The notes beneath the pieces were generated by a model. The model did no database searches and was not told the origin of the DNA. It saw only the letters and a program-made list of their open reading frames with translations. The position numbers were made by a program, and so were the translations under genes. A stretch of 64,000 nucleotides of DNA, taken from Archivesica marissinica (taxonomy: Eukaryota > Mollusca > Bivalvia > Venerida > Vesicomyidae). This document shows, in pieces, positions 38,476 to 48,192 of the stretch (positions are counted from its first letter, which is position 1; the number at the start of each line of letters is the position of its first letter). The DNA lies in the NCBI GenBank assembly GCA_014843695.1, contig CM026390.1:92752530-92816529 (forward strand), given 5' to 3'.

Positions 38476-41400
38476 CTGAAACAAAGTAATATTATATAAT
38501 TATGTCCAGTCATACGTTCTTTTCACATACAGTATACACTCAACAACATTCCTAATCGCTCACCTGGCCCCGAGGTTATACATCTTTTCACATACAGTAT
38601 ACACTCAACAACATTCCTAATCGCTCACCTGGCCCCGAGGTTATACATCTTTTCACATACAGTATACACTCAACAACATTCCTAATCGCTCACCTGGCCC
38701 CAGAGGTTATACATCTTTTCACATACAGTATACACTCAACAACATTCCTAATCGCTCACCTGGCCCCGAGGTTATAAATCTTTTTCTCAGATCTCAAACT
38801 CAAGCTGAAGAAACTTGATTTGTTGAGTCTGAGTCTTACACTCAGCTGAACCAATCAGAAGCTTGCGACTGAGTCTTACACTCAGCTGAACCAATCAGAA
38901 GCTTGCGTCTGAGTCTTACACTCAGCTGAACCAATCAGAAGCTTGTATCTGAGTCTTATACTCAGCTGAACCAATCAGAAGCTTGCGTCTGAGTCTTACA
39001 CTCAGCTGAACCAATCAGAAGCTTGCGTCTGAGTCTTACACTCAGCTGAACCAATCAGAAGCTTGCGTCTCAGTCGTACACTCAGCTGAACCAATCAGAA
39101 GCTTGTATCTGAGTCTTACACTCAGCTGAACCAATCAGAAGCTTGCGTCTGAGTCTTACACTCAGCTGAACCAATCAGAAGCTTGCATCTGAGTTTGAGG
39201 TTGGAGAAATGTTTTATAACCTTGGGGCCATGACTGTTCTTAGAATATTTGGAGCAAACTAATAGCTCGCTAATATCAATATTCATGTTATCTGATTTGA
39301 TGCATTTTATTATATATCTTTATGTAATGAATTGCAGTATAATCTAGTATAAAATGCATTAAATGACAATATGCACAAACTGTATTTATATTGCATGATT
39401 ATTAGTTGGTACCAAATATTATAAAACACCAGGTGACCGATTACGAATTTTGTTGAGTGTAGTCAGCAACGAGCTATTGTTGACATGGCACCAACCATGG
39501 GTAGCATACTGTATTTATGGTACAAATAGTAATTTCACTGTGTAAATACACGTTTGACTGGGAAGCATGCGTCACTACCAACGCACCGAGGTTCGTAGTA
39601 CATAGCATTAGTAGTCACAGTGGTTAAGGTCGTTGATTTCGGATCCCTTGTTCCTCACTGCTGTACGTTCGAATCCAATTGGTGGTGTCGAATTCTTTAA
39701 TGTGAGAACGATATCCGGCTGGTTTGAGGGAGGTCGGTGGTTATACCCGGGTGTCTGTCCGTGTTTGAAATACTGTTCAGGGGTCTCTGCTGGAGAGTCG
39801 CTATATCACCTAAGCTGTTGGTGCAACTTTAAACCGCCAAAACAAACAACAACCTCTTAAAAATATATGACCATGATAACACCATTATTTGACATGTATT
39901 CAAGGAATTAGTTCAACAATAATAACGTCATGACACATCAACGTGTAACAATGTGTGTTTTACGTTTATTTATCGTCGCTACCGGTTGCCTATATGAGCG
40001 ACGCCTCCTGAAGGGATTAGTTATTTTAGATTTTGGAAGATAGTGCAATGCTACAGACAGAGACCCATTCCAGAGCCTCCTCTGTTTCTTTTACGTGCAC
40101 GGTGTAAAGCACCGACACGAGACCTCGGTTTAACGTCCCATCTGAAAGACTGTTAATTTTATTAGGGTCAGACAGGGGATCGAACCTGCGATCCCTGGAT
40201 TACCCGTCCAGCGTGTTATTACTGGACTACAAGTAACACAAATTTAAATTTAAAGTTGGGATTATTAACCTTTCGAAATCGCAATTGTCTAAAAATTAAT
40301 TTTTGATCACATCTCGAATACATGTATATGATTAGTACATTTCATGGCTTGCTTTTATTTAAATAAAATAATAAAATAATATATAAATTCATAATTCCAT
40401 ATAAAGTACATCTAATTTGACAAATACAACTAAAACTATATAGTAACACGATTCTAATAGACGTGCATACACATTGTACACCACATACTGTGATAAAACA
40501 TGCATCTACTGCGTCAATACATTGGATAACATGCATCTACTGCGTCATTACATTGGATAACATGCATCTACTGCGTCAATACATTGGATAAAACATGCAT
40601 CTACTGCGTCAATACATTGGATAAAACATGCATCTACTGCGTCATTACATTGGATAAAACATGCATCTACTGCGTCAATACATTGGATAAAACATGCATC
40701 TACTGCGTCAATACATTGGATAAAACATGCATCTACTGCGTCAATACATTGGATAAAACATGCATCTACTGCGTCAATACATTGGATAAAACATGCATCT
40801 ACTGCGTCAATACATTGGATAAAACATGCATCTACTGCGTCAATACATTGGATAAAACATGCATCTACTGCGTCAATACATTGGATAAAACATGCATCTA
40901 CTGCGTCAATACATTGGATAAAACATGCATCTACTGCGTCAATACATTGGATAAAACATGCATCTACTGCGTCAATACATTGGATAAAACATGCATCTAC
41001 TGCGTCAATACATTGGATAAAACATGCATCTACTGCGTCAATACATTGGATAAAACATGCATCTACTGCGTCAATACATTGGATAAAACATGCATCTACT
41101 GCGTCAATACATTGGATAACATGCATCTACTGCGTCAATACATTGGATAACATGCATCTACTGCGTCAATACATTGGATAACATGCATCTACTGCGTCAA
41201 TACATTGGATAACATGCATCTACTGCGTCATTACATTGGATAAAACATGCATCTACTGCGTCAATACATTGGATAAAACATGCATCTACTACATTGGATA
41301 AAAAGTACATCGACATAGAAAAGTAACGCACGATGTTATTGTTTGTTAGTAATAGGAAATACCAATACATCACTTACGGTTTACAGCTTAGGAATCTATT

Positions 41401-44400
41401 CGTGCATATGCACTTGACACACCCATCAGGTGTGGACCATTTTGACCCTGGGAGAATTTCAAGACCTTGAAAGAGGCAATATTTCCTCTTTTGTTGTGTA
41501 TATTCTGGAAAAATAGACGTACATTTTGAAACGGTTTTATATACAAGTACACGCGTGCTGAACTCTGTATCATCGAATTTTGGGGAAGGCGCCATAACAT
41601 AGCATGGTAACTGTACACTAGAAAGGTTGTCCGACCGTGCGTCCCTTTACTTATATGTGACTTTGTGATGTGCTTTGAATTCTATTAATCCCTACAATAA
41701 AACATAATTAACACGTTTAAGGGGCATTAAGTATAGGATAAATGCCGGAAAAATACGCTCCATTACTGTCCAATATTTTACATATTGGATCAGTTTGAGG
41801 TTTATATCTTACTTAAAGCACACACTTATACAACAAGATCCTACTAATTAAAATTGTTAATTTCGTACATTTACGCGTAGTATTTAATATAATACTCTGG
41901 CCGTTTGACACCAGTCCAATATTAATAATAATGGACTGCAAGTACAAAGGTATGACGTCACGACCGTGTATTAAATTGGCAATAATGTACTGTTAATATG
42001 GGATAGGCGACCAGTAGGCCTACTAAACGTCCGTCTCAATTATTAACAGAATGCTTGTACTAATGGGATAGGCGACCAGTACTAAACGTCCGTCTCAATT
42101 ATTAACAGAATGCTTGTACTAATGGGATAGGCGACCAGTACTAATCGTCCGTCTCAATTATTAACAGAATGCTTGTACTAATGGGATAGGCGACCAGTAC
42201 TAATCGTCCGTCTCAATTATTAACAGAATGCTTGTACTAATGGGATAGGCGACCAGTACTAAACGTCCGTCTCAATTATTAACAGAATGCTTGTACTAAT
42301 GGGATAGGCGACCAGTACTAAACGTCCGTCTCAATTATTAACAGAATGCTTGTACTAATGGGATAGGTGACCAGTACTAAACGTCCGTCTCAATTATTAA
42401 CAGAATGCTTGTACTAATGGGATAGGCGACCAGTACTTGTTATGTTATGTTATATTTCGGGTTTTACGCCTGCATCAGCACCATTTCGGGCTATATCGCC
42501 GGCGGGCAGTTTACCTAACAATACCTTTCCTGGGCAGGCTCCAGCGGTTAACCAGTACTTGGGTGCACCAACCTCCGTAAGAAACTGCCAACTTTCTCAT
42601 ATAAATGAGACACGGCCTGAGCGGGGCTCGAACCCGTGACCATCAGTGATGATAGGTTACAGTGGTATACAAGTCAGCGACCTTAACCACTCGACCACGG
42701 AGGCGGACTGCGACCAGTACTAAACGTCCGTCTCAATTATTAACAGAATGCTTGTACTAATGGGATAGGCGACCAGTACTAAACGTCCGTCTCAATTATT
42801 AACAGAATGCTTGTACTAATGGGATAGGCGACCAGTACTAATCGTCCGTCTCAATTATTAACAGAATGCTTGTACTAATGGGATAGGCGACCAGTACTAA
42901 TCGTCCGTCTCAATTATTAACAGAATGCTTGTACTAATGGGATAGGCGACCAGTACTAAACGTCCGTCTCAATTATTAACAGAATGCTTGTACTAATGGG
43001 ATAGGCGACCAGTACTAAACGTCCGTCTCAATTATTAACAGAATGCTTGTACTAATGGGATAGGTGACCAGTACTAAACGTCCGTCTCAATTATTAACAG
43101 AATGCTTGTACTAATGGGATAGGCGACCAGTACTTGTTATGTTATGTTATATTTCGGGTTTTACGCCTGCATCAGCACCATTTCGGGCTATATCGCCGGC
43201 GGGCAGTTTACCTAACAATACCTTTCCTGGGCAGGCTCCAGCGGTTAACCAGTACTTGGGTGCACCAACCTCCGTAAGAAACTGCCAACTTTCTCATATA
43301 AATGAGACACGGCCTGAGCGGGGCTCGAACCCGTGACCATCAGTGATGATAGGTTACAGTGGTATACAAGTCAGCGACCTTAACCACTCGACCACGGAGG
43401 CGGACTGCGACCAGTACTAAACGTCCGTCTCAATTATTAACAGAATGCTTGTACTAATGGGATAGGCGACCAGTACTAAACGTCCGTCTCAATTATTAAC
43501 AGAATGCTTGTACTAATGGGATAGGCGACCAGTACTAAACGTCCGTCTCAATTATTAACAGAATGCTTGTACTAATGGGATAGGTGACCAGTACTAAACG
43601 TCCGTCTCAATTATTAACAGAATGCTTGTACTAATGGGATAGGCGACCAGTACTAAACGTCCGTCTCAATTATTAACAGAATGCTTGTACTAATGGGATA
43701 GGCGACCAGTACTAAACGTCCGTCTCAATTATTAACAGAATGCTTGTACTAATGGGATAGGTGACCAGTACTAAACGTCCGTCTCAATTATTAACAGAAT
43801 GCTTGTACTAATAGGATAGGCGACTAGTACTAAACGTCCGTCTCAATTATTAACAGAATGCTTGTACTAATGGGATAGGCGACCAGTACTAAACGTCCGT
43901 CTCAATTATTAACAGAATGCTTGTACTAATGGGATAGGCGACCAGTACTAAACGTCCGTCTCAATTATTAACAGAATGCTTGTACTAATGGGATAGGCGA
44001 CCAGTACTAAACGTCCGTCTCAATTATTAACAGAATGCTTGTACTAATGGGATAGGCGACCGGTACTAAACGTCCGTCTCAATAGCTGTATTATAAATAC
44101 TTTGTTCCACATGATTTTGGACAGCATCTTGTATCTAACGGAATAATGGTATGATTGACTCTCTATGGATGGGGCTTTTACTCAAAGTATCGGGCCTCGG
44201 GACGTTGCCCATTCCGTGGCAGTGGTTGTCCTTTTACTGTCTATTTGAGAGAAATGTCAGTCTATTATGGAAGCCATGGAATGACACTTAAGATTATTGT
44301 TTGGTATTTATAACTTAAAATTTATTTTTTAGTAGTAAATACTTAAATATTCAAATATAAACACTACATCACGTGCGTATTATTTGACATGCATATATTA

Positions 44401-45019
44401 TGGACGATAAACTTTGCTTTCCTATGAGTATTTAGTATGTTTCTAAACCATTTGCAATATTTTGGATTAAATAAACATGTTTTTGAAGGACAATAATATT
44501 CCATTCATTTCAATACAAACTGTAAGATATATTGAATCAGTCACGTATGTCACATTAAATTCTAAATATTCCTAATCTACTTCCAATATACAAACCTTCT
44601 GACATTTAACCGTTACCAACTGCACATTATCTTAACCCGTGTACAACGATTTTAAGCATTCATTTATACTAGAGGACATAGAAAACACACACAGATATAC
44701 ATGAAAAACAATAACGAAATAAATACATAGTTTTAAACATTTTGGAATCTTTTTTAGTTGTTCAGTTTGTGTTTTGTAATAAATATGTATTATAATTATC
44801 TTTGATGGAATCAAACCAATCTAGTATGAAACAGTTTTGAAACGAATGCACTACGGAATTTTTTCTCATTATTTAAAATTAAAATTGAAGTTGAATGAGA
44901 GCAAACTTACTCGTTAGGAATGTCTGTGCTTTCTCCTTTTTTCCATAAGCACAAAGTACACACGACAGTAGTATAATTATTAACGAAAGCAGAAGATGTG
45001 TCGATCCGCTACACCGCAT
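38430..45019 (-). CDS. Small secreted VWC-like protein (three exons)
   Basis: Spliced gene assembled by eye: exons 45019-44911, 41504-41378 and 38475-38430, total 282 nt, 93 aa. Residues 1-24 are a signal peptide (hydrophobic LLLSLIIILLSCVLCA). The mature part is basic and holds one VWC-like module. Its cysteines are at 46, 65, 68, 70 and 77, with Trp52 and ProAspGlyCys before the C-x2-C-x-C cluster, and a last Cys at 92. Intron phases are 1 and 2; donors are GTAAGT for both introns. The product is presumably extracellular; small single-VWC proteins of invertebrates are known in immune and matrix settings, but the role here is unknown. The gene is the head-to-head partner of the plus-strand gene at 48087. 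Exons 1 and 2 are well supported; exon 3 is less certain. Confidence 0.75.
38516..38779. repeat. 65-bp tandem repeat, four copies
   Basis: Four near-identical units with TTTTCACATACAGTATACAC, CAACAACATTCCTAATCGC and GGCCCCGAGGTTATA, inside intron 2 of the minus gene. The unit contains the left inverted repeat of the adjoining element at 38732-39460, so it arose by tandem duplication of that element's end. Confidence 0.9.
38732..39460. mobile_element. Inverted-repeat element with 40-bp tandem core
   Basis: Outer inverted repeats of 32 bp (38732-38763 and 39429-39460) match with three mismatches and begin ACACTCAACAA. Inner inverted repeats (GGCCCCGAGGTTATAAA at 38762 and its complement ending near 39230, plus CTCAAACTC/GAGTTTGAG) flank nine copies of a 40-bp unit with CACTCAGCTGAACCAATCAG and AAGCTTGCGTCT (38827-39190). 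The layout of short inverted ends around a tandem core is like the pearl-type elements described from oysters. No coding capacity. Confidence 0.7.
39608..39860 (+). mobile_element. SINE-E, tRNA-derived
   Basis: The head has AGTCACAGTGGTTAAGGTCG (A box) and TACGTTCGAATCC (B box). The 3' end GTCGCTATATCACC, AGCTGTTGGTGCAACTTTAA and a CAAACAAACAAC tail resemble LINE-derived SINE tails seen in molluscs. It lies in intron 2 of the minus gene. Confidence 0.7.
39951..40232 (-). mobile_element. SINE-A copy
   Basis: Full-length relative of 18268-18558, with both promoter boxes on the minus strand. The flanks share GTAACA, a possible short target duplication. It lies in intron 2 of the minus-strand gene, in sense orientation to that gene. 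Confidence 0.85.
40493..41299. repeat. 33-bp tandem array in intron
   Basis: About 24 copies of a 33-bp unit (31 bp in edge copies) with ATGCATCTACTGCGTCAATA and CATTGGATAAAAC. Thirty-three is a multiple of three, so both strands have stop-free frames of nearly 190 codons. Codon choice is identical in every copy, so this is a recently spread satellite and not a protein repeat. It fills much of intron 2 of the minus-strand gene. Confidence 0.95.
41378..41504 (-). CDS. Minus VWC-like gene, exon 2 (VWC module)
   Basis: The 127-nt exon lies between a strong acceptor (TCTATTTTTCCAG) and a donor GTAAGTGATG. It starts in phase 1 and ends in phase 2, exactly as exon 2 of the plus-strand gene. It encodes YCLFQGLEILPG, then WSTPDGCVKCIC and a last Cys in FLSCK. 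Confidence 0.85.
42438..42709 (-). mobile_element. SINE-C inserted in 59-bp array, copy 1
   Basis: Minus-strand SINE with the same tRNA head as 13291-13536 and a different 3' end (plus strand starts GTTATGTTATGTTATATTTC and GGGTTTTACGCCTGC). The 12-bp direct repeat GCGACCAGTACT (42426-42437 and 42710-42721) is a duplicated piece of the 59-bp unit, so this is a true insertion. Confidence 0.92.
43135..43406 (-). mobile_element. SINE-C inserted in 59-bp array, copy 2
   Basis: Identical by eye to the copy at 42438-42709, including the 12-bp flanking repeat and neighbouring unit variants. It was therefore copied by amplification of the array and not by a second insertion. Confidence 0.92.
44083..44910. 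other. Intron 1 of minus gene, unique part
   Basis: AT-rich unique DNA between the 59-bp array and exon 1. No further exon or repeat recognised. Confidence 0.6.
44911..45019 (-). CDS. Minus VWC-like gene, exon 1 (signal peptide)
   Basis: The ATG is at 45019-45017. The 36 codons encode a short Arg/Cys/Ser-rich N-region and a strongly hydrophobic core, followed by a charged KKEK stretch. The exon ends with one base of a split codon at a consensus donor GTAAGTTTG (phase 1). The 58-bp array starts about 20 bp upstream. Confidence 0.8.
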
Positions 45020-45037
45020 GATGAATAAATGACTAGT

Positions 45038-45976
45038 CTATGTTATACACTACCCACCTGGAATACAGATACACCCTGCAAGTGTGTTCACTTATCCATG
45101 TTATACACTACCCACCTGAAATACAGATACACCCTGCAAGTGTGTTCACTTATCCATGTCATACACTACCCACCTGAAATACAGATACACCCTGCAAGTG
45201 TGTTCACTTATCCATGTCATACACTACCCACCTGAAATACAGATACACCCTGCAAGTGTGTTCACTTATCCATGTCATACACTACCCACCTGAAATACAG
45301 ATACACCCTGCAAGTGTGTTCACTTATCCATGTCATACACTACCCACCTGAAATACAGATACACCCTGCAAGTGTGTTCACTTATCCATGTCATACACTA
45401 CCCACCTGAAATACAGATACACCCTGCAAGTGTGTTCACTTATCCATGTCATACACTACCCACCTGAAATACAGATACACCCTGCAAGTGTGTTCACTTA
45501 TCCATGTCATACACTACCCACCTGAAATACAGATACACCCTGCAAGTGTGTTCACTTATCCATGTCATACACTACCCACCTGAAATACAGATACACCCTG
45601 CAAGTGTGTTCTCTTATCCATGTCATACACTACCCACCTGGAATACAGATACACCCTGCAAGTGTGTTCACTTATCCATGTCATACACTACCCACCTGGA
45701 ATACAGATACACCCTGCAAGTGTGTTCACTTATCCATGTTATACACTACCCACCTGAAATACAGATACACCCTGCAAGTGTGTTCTCTTATCCATGTCAT
45801 ACACTACCCACCTGAAATACAGATACACCCTGCAAGTGTGTTCACTTATCCATGTCATACACTACCCACCTGGAATACAGATACACCCTGCAAGTGTGTT
45901 CACTTATCCATGTCATACACTACCCACCTGAAATACAGATACACCCTGCAAGTGTGTTCACTTATCCATGTTATAC
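45038..45976. repeat. 58-bp array abutting the minus gene start
   Basis: About 16 copies of a 58-bp unit with CATACACTACCCACCTG, AATACAGATACACCCTGCAA and GTGTGTTCACTTATCC. It begins about 20 bp upstream of the minus-strand start codon, so it occupies the place of its 5' leader or core promoter. On the minus strand each unit reads CTGTATTTCAG then GTGGGTAG, an acceptor-like and a donor-like sequence side by side. The forward open frames are shadows. Confidence 0.95.
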
Positions 45977-46016
45977 ACAGGGAAATGAAAACGAAAACAA
46001 TGTTTTAACATTGGTT

Positions 46017-46200
46017 TAAAGTATAAACTTTATTTACTTTAAAACGATTGTGAAAAAAGCCGTAACAACTTATATTAATCACCCTCATCATATCTGGCGA
46101 CCACCGTAGCATCTCACATACTTCCCAGTCGGAGGATCGAACCCGGGTTGCATTGGTGAGAAGCGCGTATACTAATCAGACGGGTTTTATCGGGACGTAT
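46017..46200 (-). mobile_element. SINE-D copy
   Basis: On the minus strand: GCGCTTCTCACCAATGC, B box CCCGGGTTCGATCC, GTGGTCGCCAGA, then the tail GTGATTAATATAAGTTG and AAATAAAGTTTATA. Related copies lie at 58494 (plus) and 62831 (minus). The tail matches SINE-B although the head differs. Confidence 0.75.
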
Positions 46201-46308
46201 CGATTCATTTTCGGCAGCTCTTGACGGTATGTTGCAATGCAGCATGAAAACAACTGCGAACTGTAAGCAAATATCACGGGAAGTATGACCAACATGGAAC
46301 TCCTTCAG

Positions 46309-46806
46309 GGATATTCAACATATATCGAACAGATATTCAGCATATATTTAGCATATATTCAGCAGATATTGAACAGATATTCAGCATATATTCAGCAGAT
46401 ATTGAACAGATATTCAGCAGATATTGAACAGATATTCAGCAGATATTGAACAGATAGTCAGCATATATTCAGCAGATATTGAACAGATATTCAGCATATA
46501 TTCAGCAGATATTGAACAGATATTCAGCAGATATTGAACAGATATTCAGCAGATATTGAACAGATATTCAGCATATATTCAGTAGATATTGAACAGATAT
46601 TCAGCATATCTTCAGCAGATATTGAACAGATATTCAGCATATAGTCAGCAGATATTGAACAGGTATTCAGCATATAGTCAGCATATAGTCAGCAGATATT
46701 GAACAGATATTCAGCATATAGTCAGCAGATATTCAGCAGATATTGAACAGATATTCAGCAGATATTCAGCAGATATCGAACAGATATTCAGCATATATTG
46801 AACATA
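46309..46806. repeat. 11-bp tandem array
   Basis: About 45 copies of an 11-bp unit alternating AGATATTGAAC, AGATATTCAGC and ATATATTCAGC, often in 33-bp triplets. It lies in the spacer between the two VWC-like genes. Confidence 0.93.
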
Positions 46807-47110
46807 TAATGGACAAATATTGCGACTAAAGTAGCCATTGGTGTTCGAGTAGTTTATTTTGGTGTTCAGTGTATGTGAGACTCGCAAAATAGCACAACAG
46901 TGCATGTATATAAACCATATGGTGTTTCCCATAAACACGTATTTATCCATTTAGATTTATATTGACTGAAATTGTTTTTTTTTATTGTACATTACTCGTT
47001 GGACACATCCATTTAAACTGGGCAATAACCGAGATGTTGATTTAAGATGGAAATTAAATATTAACCGACATTTTGTAGAAACAACAGAAAATGAAATGCA
47101 AATTATGGAA

Positions 47111-47224
47111 GTAAGTGTGATTTGGTGGGGTCGTAAGTGTGATTTGGTGGGGTGGTAAGTGGCATTTGGTGGGGTGGTAAGTGGCATTTGGTGGGGTGGT
47201 AAGTGGCATTTCGTGGGGGTGGTA
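47111..47224. repeat. 22-bp G-rich repeat, five copies
   Basis: Units of AAGTGGCATTTGGTGGGG plus TGGT (first two AAGTGTGATTTGG). The plus strand is G-rich with GGTGGGGTGG in each unit and could form two-tetrad quadruplexes. Open frames on the minus strand are shadows. Confidence 0.9.
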
Positions 47225-47349
47225 ACTGAGGATACAATTCCCGTAACCGATAACGACACCAAACTTTATTAGTTGAAGTGCAAACATACATAAGAAATTC
47301 TCAGCGTGGTTCGACCCTACTCTCTTGATTGAATAAAATATACGTTATT

Positions 47350-47740
<391 letters not shown>

Positions 47741-47837
47741 CAGACGCAGACAGACAGACTTCTCAAATTGTATCAGAATTTTGATAGCACATATTGCATA
47801 AATACTGTTAAATATGTTGTAATTGGTTTGCGTGGCG

Positions 47838-47859
47838 CACGTGCTATATAACGCACGTG
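47838..47859 (+). promoter_or_regulatory. TATATAA box between two CACGTG E-boxes
   Basis: CACGTG (47838-47843), TATATAA (47845-47851) and CACGTG (47854-47859) form a compact, almost symmetric block 228-249 bp upstream of the plus-strand gene's ATG. This is a candidate core promoter, possibly bHLH-responsive. A second TATA-like word at 48048-48053 lies closer to the ATG. Position-based inference only. Confidence 0.35.
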
Positions 47860-48086
47860 TTATTACAGTCGCGCCTTTATGCGTCTGCGTTTTATGCTTT
47901 ACCTACGTACGTTGGAGAACTAATGTGCTATTAATTCTACGATGTTTATTTTGGTAACATATGTTTGAATAAGCCCACGAACTGGATTTCCATTGGATAG
48001 CTACGTATATGTAGAGGGAATTCTTAACAAAGAAAGTGCCACATTATTATAAATATTTCAAAGATTGTTTGCATTAAATATAAGCG

Positions 48087-48192
48087 ATGATTTTAAGGAC
48101 AACACTCCTTGTGCTAACAGGGCTATGTTCGTGGTTCTTGCTACCAGTCTATTGCGGGAGCTACTGGGGCGATCTGATCGTCGATAGAATAG
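48087..48192 (+). CDS. Plus VWC-like gene, exon 1 (signal peptide)
   Basis: ATG at 48087 opens 35 codons ending in GSYWGDLIVDRI plus one base of a split codon, then donor GTAAGC (phase 1). The last 37 nt of this exon and the first 18 nt of the intron are unit 1 of the 55-bp array. Only this unit keeps GTAAGC as donor. Confidence 0.82.

Larger units (their letters stand above)
41996..44082. repeat. 59-bp tandem array in intron 1 of minus gene
   Basis: About 26 copies of a 59-bp unit with ATGGGATAGGCGACCAGTAC, AAACGTCCGTCTCAATTATT and AACAGAATGCTTGTACT. Two SINE-C copies lie inside at 42438 and 43135, exactly 697 bp apart. That defines a 697-bp higher-order unit of one SINE plus seven 59-bp units. 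Confidence 0.96.

Noticed and set aside
39633..39860. 75-codon ORF
   Set aside because: Lies within SINE-E, between its A-box region and its tail.
40548..41150. Nearly 190-codon ORFs on both strands with perfect 11-residue repeats
   Set aside because: The period is 33 bp and both strands are equally open. Identical codons in every copy and the position inside an intron indicate a satellite.
42442..43336. Two identical 65-codon ORFs as paralogous genes
   Set aside because: They lie in the two identical antisense SINE-C copies.
45029..46008. ORFs with Tyr-Pro-Cys-His-Thr-Leu-Pro-Thr repeats
   Set aside because: Shadows of the 58-bp array.
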